Assembly (NCBI GenBank): GCA_934590165.1
Contig: CAKTOO010000025.1
Coordinates: 1-36,615, forward strand
DNA: 36,615 nt
Reading direction: 5' to 3'
Source: an uncultured Dysosmobacter sp.
GTDB taxonomy: Bacteria; Bacillota; Clostridia; Oscillospirales; Oscillospiraceae
Shown here one piece after another: positions 30,501-36,615 of this stretch. The notes under the pieces were generated by a model that was given only the letters and a program-made list of their open reading frames with translations, made no database searches and was not told the DNA's origin. Position 1 is the first letter of the stretch, and every line of letters begins with the position of its first letter. Both the position numbers and the translations under genes were made by a program.

Positions 30501-31799
30501 ATGAAAACCAAATTTTTTGCCCTCCTCTGCGCTCTGGCCCTTCTGGTGAGCGCAGTTCCCGCCGCCTCCGCTTTGGAGGGTGAGGCGGAGCGTTCGGCGG
30601 ACATCCTGGCCACCCTCGGCCTGGTCCAGGGCAATGCCGCCGGCGAGTACGACCTGGACGCCCCTGCCACCCGGGCCCAGGCGGCGGTGATGCTGGTGCG
30701 CCTGGCCGGCGCCCAGGAAGATGCCCGTGCCGATATCTGGATCGCCGGCTATCTGGACCTTCCCGCCTGGGCGGCGGACTTCATCAACTATGCCGCCCAC
30801 CAGGGCTGGGTCTCCGGCGCCACGCAGGTGAAATACAACCCCAACGGCCAGATCGACGCTGGTGATTGGTACGCCTCCTTGCTGCGGATGCTGGGATACA
30901 GCGACCAGGACGGGGACTTCACCCTGGACTACGCCGCCATCTTCGCCCGCCGCATCGGGCTGGCCTCCATCTCCTATGACGGCCTCATGACCCGGGGCGA
31001 CCTGTTCCTCTCCATCCGGGACGCCCTGACCTTCCCCTACAAGGACGGCAGCGGCACCGTTCTGGACCACCTGCTGGAACAGGGAAAGGTCTCCCGGGCC
31101 ACTGCCAACGCCCTGGGGCTGCTGACCACGGAGCTTTCCGCCCGACAGGTGGCGGACCGCTACCTCTCCGCCGTGTTCCGTCTGGACAACTACCGCACCC
31201 AGAAGGCCGCCGAGGCCGGCGAGTCCGACGCCCACGCCAGCGGCTTCTTCATCTCCGCCGACGGCATCGCCGTCACCAACTATCACTCCATTGAGGGAGC
31301 CGTGGCCGCCACGGCGGAGCTGGTCACCGGCGAGACCTTCCCGGTGGAGCGGGTGCTGTATTACGATGCCGGCATCGACATCGCCGTCATCCAGGTCTCC
31401 CGCACCTCCACCAGCCACCAGAAGACCTCCGCCTTTGCCTATCTGGACATTGCCCCCTCCGGCACGAAGGATGTGCGGGTGGGCGACACGGTGTATACCA
31501 TCAGCAACCCCTTGGGCCTGGGGCTGGCCGTCAGCTCCGGCGTCGTCAGTGACACCGCCCGGGCAGTGGCCCGGTATGACTTGCCCTGTCTCATGGACAC
31601 CGCGGACATTTCCCAGGGCAGCAGCGGCGGCGCCCTGCTGAACGCTTACGGCCAGGTCATCGGCGTCACCTCCGGCGCCTTTACTTACGGCAACAACATG
31701 TATCTGGCCGTGCCCATCGATCCGGTGCTCTCCGCCGACCTGACCGGCGAGGGCTGGACCATCAAGCAGGTCCGGGATATCATGAAGCAATATGAATGA
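30501..31799 (+). CDS. Secreted trypsin-like serine protease with SLH-like N-terminal region
   Basis: 432 residues. Signal peptide MKTKFFALLCALALLVSAVPAASA, probably cleaved after residue 24. Residues 30-180 look like S-layer-homology-type repeats (ILATLGLVQG, ATRAQAAVMLVRLAGA, AADFINYAAHQGWVSG), which often bind cell-wall polymers. The C-terminal trypsin/HtrA-like domain (about 215-425) has a complete triad: His262 in VTNYHSIEG, Asp293 in GIDIAVIQV and Ser375 in SQGSSGGALL. No PDZ domain follows, unlike classical HtrA. GGAGG lies before the ATG. It probably acts at the cell surface; substrate unknown. The gene is a single transcription unit. Confidence 0.88.
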   Translation: MKTKFFALLCALALLVSAVPAASALEGEAERSADILATLGLVQGNAAGEYDLDAPATRAQAAVMLVRLAGAQEDARADIWIAGYLDLPAWAADFINYAAHQGWVSGATQVKYNPNGQIDAGDWYASLLRMLGYSDQDGDFTLDYAAIFARRIGLASISYDGLMTRGDLFLSIRDALTFPYKDGSGTVLDHLLEQGKVSRATANALGLLTTELSARQVADRYLSAVFRLDNYRTQKAAEAGESDAHASGFFISADGIAVTNYHSIEGAVAATAELVTGETFPVERVLYYDAGIDIAVIQVSRTSTSHQKTSAFAYLDIAPSGTKDVRVGDTVYTISNPLGLGLAVSSGVVSDTARAVARYDLPCLMDTADISQGSSGGALLNAYGQVIGVTSGAFTYGNNMYLAVPIDPVLSADLTGEGWTIKQVRDIMKQYE

Positions 31800-31800
31800 C

Positions 31801-31837
31801 AAAAAAGCACGCTGTTTTCTAAACAGCGTGCTTTTTT
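31801..31837. terminator. Bidirectional Rho-independent terminator
   Basis: A 17-bp perfect stem (AAAAAAGCACGCTGTTT / AAACAGCGTGCTTTTTT, loop TCT) between the protease gene and the convergent HAD gene. Confidence 0.93.
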
Positions 31838-31845
31838 ATTGCATT

Positions 31846-32502
31846 TCAGTGGGTCAGGATGAACCGCTCCAGTTCTTCGGCGGTGGATACCACCGCCACG
31901 GCGCCGGCCTCCGCCAGCTCCCCGGGGGCGGCGTAGCCGAAAAACTCCACACCCACACAGTCAATGCCGCAGGCCTTGGCCCCCAGCACGTCGAATTTCC
32001 GGTCTCCCACCATGAGGATGGCGGGCTTATCCGCCTCCGTCAATCCCAGGCGGCGCATGGTTTCCCGGATGACATCCTCCTTTTCCCAGTCGCCCACGGG
32101 AGGGCTGCCGGTAATGGTCTCCATGGAGGGCGCGAAGCCGAATTTTTCGCAGATGGGCACGCACATCTCCTCCGGCTTGGAGGAAGCCAGAGCCAGGACA
32201 TAGCCCTGCTCCTTCAGGCGGCGGCACAGCTCCGCCATGCCCGGCGCGGCGGCGTTTTCAAATTTTCCGATGGGGGCATACCGTTCCCGGAAGGTCTCGA
32301 TGCCCCGGATGGCCTTGGCCCTGTCAAAGCCGCAGTAGCGCATGAAGGAATCCTGTAACGGCGGACCGATGAATTTGATGAGGGTGCTCTCCGGCGGCAC
32401 CGGCTCTCCCAGTTTTTCAAAGGCGTACCGCAGGCAGTTGAGGATGCCCTCCTTGGAATCGGTCAGTGTCCCGTCCAAATCGAAGAAAATATACCGATAC
32501 AT
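31846..32502 (-). CDS. HAD-family phosphatase (phosphoglycolate phosphatase-like)
   Basis: 218 residues. Motif I FFDLDGTLTDS with nucleophile Asp8 and acid/base Asp10, motif II LASSKP, motif III Lys in WEKEDVI, and motif IV VGDRKFDVLGA. The helical cap of about 75 residues after motif I marks subfamily IA (Gph/PpaX/YjjG-like). Substrate may be phosphoglycolate, a nucleotide or a sugar phosphate; the PGMAELCRRLKEQG region does not decide. AGGAGA precedes the ATG. It follows the XRE gene by 36 bases and may share its transcript. Confidence 0.92.
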   Translation of the reverse strand: MYRYIFFDLDGTLTDSKEGILNCLRYAFEKLGEPVPPESTLIKFIGPPLQDSFMRYCGFDRAKAIRGIETFRERYAPIGKFENAAAPGMAELCRRLKEQGYVLALASSKPEEMCVPICEKFGFAPSMETITGSPPVGDWEKEDVIRETMRRLGLTEADKPAILMVGDRKFDVLGAKACGIDCVGVEFFGYAAPGELAEAGAVAVVSTAEELERFILTH

Positions 32503-32538
32503 ACCATCTCTCCTATCTGTTCGGGAGAGATTTTATCA

Positions 32539-33543
32539 TCATTCCCGCGGCTCCGCAAGCCCATTCCGCTGTTTTTTGCGCAGGAGCCGGTTCCGGAGCT
32601 GGAACGCCAACAAGCCCAGGCCGCTGAGTCCGCCCGCCGCGGCCACCGCCCACCGGGCCCGGAGCCAGGGCAGAAGCTCCGCGTCCCGCTTTGCTTTCAG
32701 CTTGGGCCACAACTCGTCAAAGCGACTGTCGGTCAGGACGCCCTTGCCGTACCGCTCCACCCAGGGGACCAGCGCTTCATTGTACCGGCTGTCCGCCGCA
32801 TACCAGAGGCTCAAAAACAAGGCGCCCCAGATCAGCCACGGCACCGCCTGCCCCCAGCCCTTCGGCAGCAGCCGGGCCTCCGTCCCGGCGGCCCGCCGCA
32901 GTCCCCACGCCAGAGCCGCCAGCAGAAACAGCACGCCCACGCAGAACACAGCCGGTTTCCAGCTGTCATAGGTGCCCCGGACGGTCATGGCCTCCCAGTC
33001 CACCTCCTGTTCCCCAAAGCGAAGTATCCGCAGCAGCGCCCACCACTGAACCAGGGACGCCGTCAGCAGCTTGCGAAAAAGATTCTGCCACAGCGCCGTA
33101 TCCGCTTCCGCAACGCCGCAGCGGATGGGGTGCGCCACCAGGATATAGCCCACCCACACTGCCGCCAGGGACAGGGGCAGCGATACCGGGGAGACATATG
33201 GGATACTGAAAAACACCACCGCCGCCAGTGCCAGGGAGAGGACGAAGCACACATCGAACCGGGTCCGCAGCCGCATGAGCAGCCGCTTTTTTTGGGCCTG
33301 GGTCTTCTCTTTCAAAAAGCTCCTCCGCTCCCCCAGGGTCTCTCCCGCCAGGATATCGTCGGCAGTGACGCCGTACAGCTCCGCCAGAGCGGGCAGCACC
33401 GTGATGTCCGGGAACCCGCCGCCGGACTCCCACTTGCTGACGGTCTTGTTGGACACGCCCAGCCGCTCCGCCGCCTCCTGCTGGGTCATGCCTTTTGTCT
33501 TGCGCAGCATGGCAAGATATCCGCCGGTCTTTGCCGCGTCCAT
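32539..33543 (-). CDS. XRE-family regulator with membrane domain
   Basis: 334 residues. The N-terminal helix-turn-helix (about 8-65: LRKTKGMTQQEAAERLGVSNKTVSKWESG) is followed by GVTADDILAGE, standard for clostridial XRE proteins. After a basic linker come about five hydrophobic segments (98-120, 124-142, 193-210, 226-245, 298-316), so this is a membrane-tethered DNA-binding protein. Such fusions are frequent in Clostridia, often beside transporters or cell-envelope genes; the signal sensed is unknown. GAAAGGAG precedes the ATG. Confidence 0.9.
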   Translation of the reverse strand: MDAAKTGGYLAMLRKTKGMTQQEAAERLGVSNKTVSKWESGGGFPDITVLPALAELYGVTADDILAGETLGERRSFLKEKTQAQKKRLLMRLRTRFDVCFVLSLALAAVVFFSIPYVSPVSLPLSLAAVWVGYILVAHPIRCGVAEADTALWQNLFRKLLTASLVQWWALLRILRFGEQEVDWEAMTVRGTYDSWKPAVFCVGVLFLLAALAWGLRRAAGTEARLLPKGWGQAVPWLIWGALFLSLWYAADSRYNEALVPWVERYGKGVLTDSRFDELWPKLKAKRDAELLPWLRARWAVAAAGGLSGLGLLAFQLRNRLLRKKQRNGLAEPRE

Positions 33544-33572
33544 GGCTCCACGCTCCTTTCTTCTTTGCGTTC

Positions 33573-33601
33573 AGTATAGCAGTCCGCCGCCGGAATGCCC
33601 A
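33573..33601 (-). promoter_or_regulatory. Candidate promoter of the XRE gene
   Basis: TGGGCA (33601-33596), 17 bases, TATACT (33578-33573). The -35 is weak. Confidence 0.45.
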
Positions 33602-33654
33602 TCCCCGGCGGCGGAAATTGCTCTGCGGAACGTAGAATTGCTTCAGAAATATAC

Positions 33655-33681
33655 AAAGGGGACCGCCATCCGATCCCCTTT
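33655..33681 (-). terminator. Probable terminator of the DMT transporter pair
   Basis: AAAGGGGA / TCCCCTTT arms around a GC-rich loop that extends the stem (leftward AAAGGGGATCGG with GGTCCCCTTT), ending in a short T tract. Confidence 0.6.
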
Positions 33682-33684
33682 GCC

Positions 33685-34590
33685 TTATTTCGCCGTCACC
33701 AGGCTGTTCAGCACCATGCCCAGCAGGATGAGGGTCAGGCCCGCCATGCCGGCGGGGCCGGGCACGCTGTCCCCCAGCACCAGGATGCCGCCCAGAAGGG
33801 TGAAGATGACCTCGCCGCACTGGGTGGCCTCGATGAGGGCCAGCTGCCGGGGGTCATTGCGCACCAGGTCGGTGGCCCGGAAAAACAAAATGGTGGCAAT
33901 GACGCCGGAGAACAGGGCCACCACGCCGGACTGCACCAGTTGTCCGCCGCTGGGCGCTCCGGCCCGGGCAAAGGCCACGCAGGCCACCGCCAGCCAGAAG
34001 GGCATACTGCACAGCGTCATGCCGAACACCCGCTGCACCGTGTCCACCTCCGGCGGGCAGACCTCCATCATTTTCCGGTTGCCAAGAGGATAGGAAAAGG
34101 CTGCCACCAGGATGGGCACCAGGGCCAGGCAGTTGCCCCGGACGTCGTTTCCCCGGAGGTGCGGCAGCTGCAGCAGGGCAATGCCCGCCAGGATAGCCAG
34201 GGACAAAAGCAGGTTTTTCACCGGGATGGGCTTGCCGAACACCGGCGTCAGCAGCACGCCGGCCACGATGGTCACCTGCCAGGAGGCGGCCACCAGCCAG
34301 GATTCCCCAAACACGGAGCCCAGGGTCAGCGGCAGGTAAAACAGGCCAAAGCCCACGGTGCTCCACACCAGCCACGCCGCCGGCCGGGCACGAATGGCGG
34401 CCAGCACCGGGCGGAAGCGGTCCCCCGGCAGCCGCCAAAGGAGCAGCGCCAGAATGGGCAGCATGAGAAAATAGCGCAGGCAGGCGCTCCACATCCAGTA
34501 GCCGCCGGAGAGGTTCATGCTGTGGTTGAACAAAAACGTAAACGCGAAAAACAAAGAGGCCAGAATGCCGTAACAAAGTGCTTTTTTCAT
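33685..34590 (-). CDS. DMT-superfamily efflux transporter (multidrug-resistance-efflux type)
   Basis: 301 residues with ten hydrophobic segments. The start MKKALCYGILASLFFAFTFLFNHSMNLSGG and the repeat GVVALFSGVIATILFFRATDLVRNDPRQLALIEATQ match the 'multidrug resistance efflux transporter' branch of the drug/metabolite transporters. AAGGAG lies six bases before the ATG. It begins ten bases after the EamA gene, so the pair is an operon and may form two related exporters or a heterodimer. Substrate unknown. Confidence 0.88.
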   Translation of the reverse strand: MKKALCYGILASLFFAFTFLFNHSMNLSGGYWMWSACLRYFLMLPILALLLWRLPGDRFRPVLAAIRARPAAWLVWSTVGFGLFYLPLTLGSVFGESWLVAASWQVTIVAGVLLTPVFGKPIPVKNLLLSLAILAGIALLQLPHLRGNDVRGNCLALVPILVAAFSYPLGNRKMMEVCPPEVDTVQRVFGMTLCSMPFWLAVACVAFARAGAPSGGQLVQSGVVALFSGVIATILFFRATDLVRNDPRQLALIEATQCGEVIFTLLGGILVLGDSVPGPAGMAGLTLILLGMVLNSLVTAK

Positions 34591-34600
34591 GGGAGACTCC

Positions 34601-35506
34601 TTACCGGGAAAACGCCCCGGCCTCGTCCTCCCGCCGGAAGGAGACGCCGAAGATGCTGAGCGTGATGATAACGATGCCTGCCAGCTGAACGGGCGAGAAG
34701 CTGTCCTTCATGATGAAAATGCCCGCCAGCACGGAAATGACCGTTGTAAAGTTGGAAAAGAGGGAGGCCTTCGCCACGCTGATGTAATTCACAGAAAAAT
34801 TGATGAGCAAAAAGGCGCATACGGAGGACACCACCGTCAAATACAGCACCGCCACCCAGAACCAGGGCTCCGACAGGGGCACCCCCAGCGCCGCCAGGTC
34901 CCGCCGGTTCTCCGCCAGGGCCAGGACCGTGAACACCGCGCTGCCCAGGGCAAACATCACATACGTCCGCTCGAAGGCGGAGAAATAGGCGGCCGTGCCC
35001 CGGCTGATGACATTAAACAGCGCGGCGGAAACGGCGGCGCCCGCCAGCAGCACCGTGCCCAGAAACGAAAAGTGGACCTCGCCGCCCACACTGGTCATCG
35101 CCACGCCCACGATGGACAGCAGGGCGCAGGCCACCTGAAAGGGCGAGCAGGGCTCCTTCAAAAACAGCCGCCCCAGCACCAGTCCCGCGATGGGAATGAT
35201 GCCCAGCATGATGCCGGAAAAGGAGGTTGAGGTCAGGGCGATGCCGTAGTTTTCGCAGATAAAATACACCACCGGCTGCACCAGCCCCAGCAAAAGCAGC
35301 ATCCGGACGGGCTTTCCCCCCAGCGAGAGCCGCATCTTCCCGGTGAATACCAGCAGGTTCATCACGAGAAACGCCGTCAAAAACCGGACGGACAGCAGCA
35401 CGAAGGGCGAGGTCAGCCCCAGGGCGATCTTGGAAAATAAGAAGCTGAAGCCGAAAATGCTGTACCCCAGTAGGCCTGCCAGGGTGGCAAGGGTAGATTT
35501 TTTCAT
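34601..35506 (-). CDS. EamA-family DMT transporter
   Basis: 301 residues with ten hydrophobic segments in two EamA repeats; GYSIFGFSFLFSKIAL opens the first, and the second ends in AGIFIMKDSFSPVQLAGIVIITLSIFGV. These carriers export amino acids, drugs or metabolites. The ATG at 35506 has GAGGAA upstream. Upstream, 35507-35602 holds two hairpins (ATGCCTC/GAGGCAT and GCGCCTT/AAGGCGC) but no clear promoter. Confidence 0.9.
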   Translation of the reverse strand: MKKSTLATLAGLLGYSIFGFSFLFSKIALGLTSPFVLLSVRFLTAFLVMNLLVFTGKMRLSLGGKPVRMLLLLGLVQPVVYFICENYGIALTSTSFSGIMLGIIPIAGLVLGRLFLKEPCSPFQVACALLSIVGVAMTSVGGEVHFSFLGTVLLAGAAVSAALFNVISRGTAAYFSAFERTYVMFALGSAVFTVLALAENRRDLAALGVPLSEPWFWVAVLYLTVVSSVCAFLLINFSVNYISVAKASLFSNFTTVISVLAGIFIMKDSFSPVQLAGIVIITLSIFGVSFRREDEAGAFSR

Positions 35507-35602
35507 GTCATTTCCTCACGTCAAAGCGTATTTTTCGTAGTTTAACATGAGAATGCCTCCGCTTGCAAGAGGCATCGCGCCTTCTCCGGCGGAAAAGGCG
35601 CG

Positions 35603-35633
35603 AAAAAAGGGCGGAGCTACCGCTCCGCCCTTT
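35603..35633 (-). terminator. Rho-independent terminator of the rubrerythrin-rubredoxin operon
   Basis: A 12-bp perfect stem (AAAGGGCGGAGC / GCTCCGCCCTTT, 4-base loop) with a leftward run of six T. Confidence 0.93.
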
Positions 35634-35642
35634 GAAAGGCAT

Positions 35643-35798
35643 TTATTCCTTTTCAAAAACATCCTTGCCCATTCCGCAGACCGGGCAGACCCAGCTCTCG
35701 GGCACCTGCTCCCAGGGGGTTCCGGGGGCAACACCGTTTTCAGGATCACCTACAGCAGGATCGTAGACATAGCCGCAAGGGCAGACATACTTCTCCAT
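35643..35798 (-). CDS. Rubredoxin with shortened first metal-binding knuckle
   Basis: 51 residues. The core GYVYDPAVGDPENGVAPGT and WVCPVCGMGKDVFEKE are typical of rubredoxins, small one-iron electron carriers. The second knuckle is the usual C-x2-C (Cys38, Cys41). The first reads VCPCGY, that is C-x-C (Cys6, Cys8) rather than C-x2-C, one residue short. The reading frame is certain over this stretch. It begins 14 bases after the reverse rubrerythrin stop and probably passes electrons to it. A terminator follows. Confidence 0.93.
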   Translation of the reverse strand: MEKYVCPCGYVYDPAVGDPENGVAPGTPWEQVPESWVCPVCGMGKDVFEKE

Positions 35799-35812
35799 TT
35801 GTATCCCTCCGC

Positions 35813-36355
35813 TTACTTGAAATAGCGCTCCAGCAGGCCCTTGAACGCCTTGCCATGACGGGCCTCGTCGCGAGCCATCTCGTGGACGGTGTCATGGATA
35901 GCGTCCAGGTTCAGGGCCTTGGCCTTCTTGGCCAGCTCAAACTTGCCGGCGGTAGCGCCGTTCTCAGCCTCAACGCGCATCTCCAGGTTCTTTTTGGTGG
36001 AGTCGGTCACGACCTCGCCCAGCAGCTCTGCAAACTTGGCGGCGTGCTCAGCCTCCTCATAAGCGGCCTTCTCCCAGTACAGGCCGATCTCGGGATAGCC
36101 CTCGCGATGGGCCACACGGGCCATGGCCAGATACATACCGACCTCGGAGCACTCACCGGCGAAGTTGGCGCGCAGGCCCTCGATGATTTCCTCGGGAGCG
36201 CCCTGGGCAACACCCACAACGTGCTCTGCAGCCCAGCTCATCTCGCCCTTCTGCTCAGTGAACTTGGAGGCGGGGACACCGCACTGGGGGCACTTCTCGG
36301 GAGGAGTCTCGCCTTCCCAAACATAGCCGCAAACCTGGCAAACCCACTTTTTCAT
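35813..36355 (-). CDS. Reverse rubrerythrin (NADH-dependent peroxidase/oxidase component)
   Basis: 180 residues. A rubredoxin domain is at the N-terminus (CQVCGY at 6-11, CPQCG at 22-26), the opposite order to classical rubrerythrin. The ferritin-like diiron domain follows, with ECSEVGMYLAMARVA, YEEAEHAAKFAELLGE and a closing MARDEARHGKAF that supply the Glu and His iron ligands. Such proteins reduce H2O2 and O2 in anaerobic clostridia using electrons from NADH via a flavoprotein or rubredoxin. The ATG at 36355 has AAGGAGG nine bases upstream; an upstream in-frame ATG does not. Confidence 0.96.
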   Translation of the reverse strand: MKKWVCQVCGYVWEGETPPEKCPQCGVPASKFTEQKGEMSWAAEHVVGVAQGAPEEIIEGLRANFAGECSEVGMYLAMARVAHREGYPEIGLYWEKAAYEEAEHAAKFAELLGEVVTDSTKKNLEMRVEAENGATAGKFELAKKAKALNLDAIHDTVHEMARDEARHGKAFKGLLERYFK

Positions 36356-36443
36356 AATGTAATCCTCCTTAAAATTCAAAATCATTTGATTCTTAATTTC
36401 CTACTTACAATGTATCCTTTAGGATGTTATGAGTATAACAGGA

Positions 36444-36474
36444 GTTGCTAATATAATCTAGTTGCTTATGCAAC
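36444..36474 (-). promoter_or_regulatory. Repeats upstream of reverse rubrerythrin, possible operator
   Basis: GTTGC-TTAT-GCAAC (36461-36474) is an inverted repeat, and GTTGCT recurs 17 bp away (36444-36449). A TATACT (36437-36432) downstream could be the -10, but no good -35 is visible, which would suit an activated or redox-controlled promoter. Confidence 0.35.
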
Positions 36475-36504
36475 AATTCACAGACTTTTTACAGTTCTGT
36501 TTTC

Positions 36505-36538
36505 AAAAAATACGGGGAGCATTTCAGCTCCCCGTATT
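36505..36538 (-). terminator. Rho-independent terminator of the last, partial gene
   Basis: An 11-bp perfect stem (ATACGGGGAGC / GCTCCCCGTAT, loop ATTTCA) with six T leftward. Confidence 0.92.
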
Positions 36539-36553
36539 GATCTCACGATATGC

Positions 36554-36615
36554 TTACTCCTTCTCGGCCAGAGCCTTCGCCTCGGCGATGGCCTTCTCCT
36601 GGGCCGCGGGCGGGC
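36554..36615 (-). CDS. C-terminal end of an unidentified protein (partial)
   Basis: The last 19 complete codons before a TAA read PPAAQEKAIAEAKALAEKE, an alanine/lysine/glutamate-rich helix. It is too short to identify. A terminator 16 bases downstream supports a real gene end. Confidence 0.55.
   Translation of the reverse strand, partial: PPAAQEKAIAEAKALAEKE

Noticed and set aside
30339..31802. A long upstream extension of deoC antisense to the protease
   Set aside because: No start signal belongs to it; the deoC ATG at 30338 has a ribosome site and promoter, and the protease gene on the other strand is well supported.

Overview
The window comes from a spore-forming, anaerobic, GC-rich Firmicute, most likely a gut member of the Oscillospiraceae (Flavonifractor/Oscillibacter-like). 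The basis is strong AGGAGG-type ribosome sites, consensus sigma-A promoters, a SpoVAF/GerA-family spore protein behind a sigma-G-like promoter, reverse rubrerythrin plus rubredoxin, and a Gram-positive style Pst/Pho operon. The genus is inferred from gene style, not from a search.

Layout. (a) 1-3.6 kb is the end of an integrated element: the tail of one serine recombinase, a second nearly complete recombinase, then two leftward cargo genes (an SH3-like membrane protein and an FRG-domain protein) separated by a decayed second copy of the recombinase 3' end. It abuts a tRNA-Leu(UAG) gene with a perfect-looking inverted repeat at its CCA end and tRNA-Leu fragments behind it. The local base composition is more AT-rich than the rest. 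(b) 4.1-6.9 kb: pyridoxamine kinase, MFS transporter and a flavodoxin-like oxidoreductase, rightward. (c) 7.1-9.5 kb: a LacI-family regulator divergent from GAPDH (gap), with a 24-bp perfect palindromic operator just downstream of the gap promoter. (d) 9.5-10.2 kb: no intact gene, but a 65-bp direct repeat, a series of hairpins, and a small ORF with a consensus promoter and ribosome site that is broken by one base at codon 2. (e) 10.2-12.3 kb: an orphan FliB-type methylase and two iron-sulfur proteins. (f) 12.3-14.7 kb: a diguanylate cyclase and SpoVAF, leftward.

(g) 14.9-22.3 kb is a complete leftward phosphate operon, pstS-pstC-pstA-pstB-phoU-HD protein-phoB-phoR, with TTTAC direct repeats in front of pstS. 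(h) 22.3-23.6 kb is a dicarboxylate/amino-acid:cation symporter. (i) 23.8-30.3 kb is a nucleoside salvage cluster: deoC-deoD, then a BMP-type lipoprotein, then an ABC ATPase and two permeases, in three transcription units. Together they would bind and import nucleosides, phosphorolyse them and feed deoxyribose-5-phosphate into glycolysis. (j) 30.4-35.5 kb: a secreted trypsin-like protease, a HAD phosphatase, an XRE-family membrane regulator and two DMT-family exporters. (k) 35.6-36.4 kb: reverse rubrerythrin and a rubredoxin with a shortened first metal knuckle, an oxygen/peroxide defence pair. The window ends inside an unidentified leftward gene.

The strongest candidate for something undescribed is the recombinase region. 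The recombinase 3' end occurs twice, each copy begins at the same 40-bp palindrome, and each runs convergently into a different cargo gene with overlapping stop codons. This looks like stepwise capture of cargo modules at the recombinase tail.
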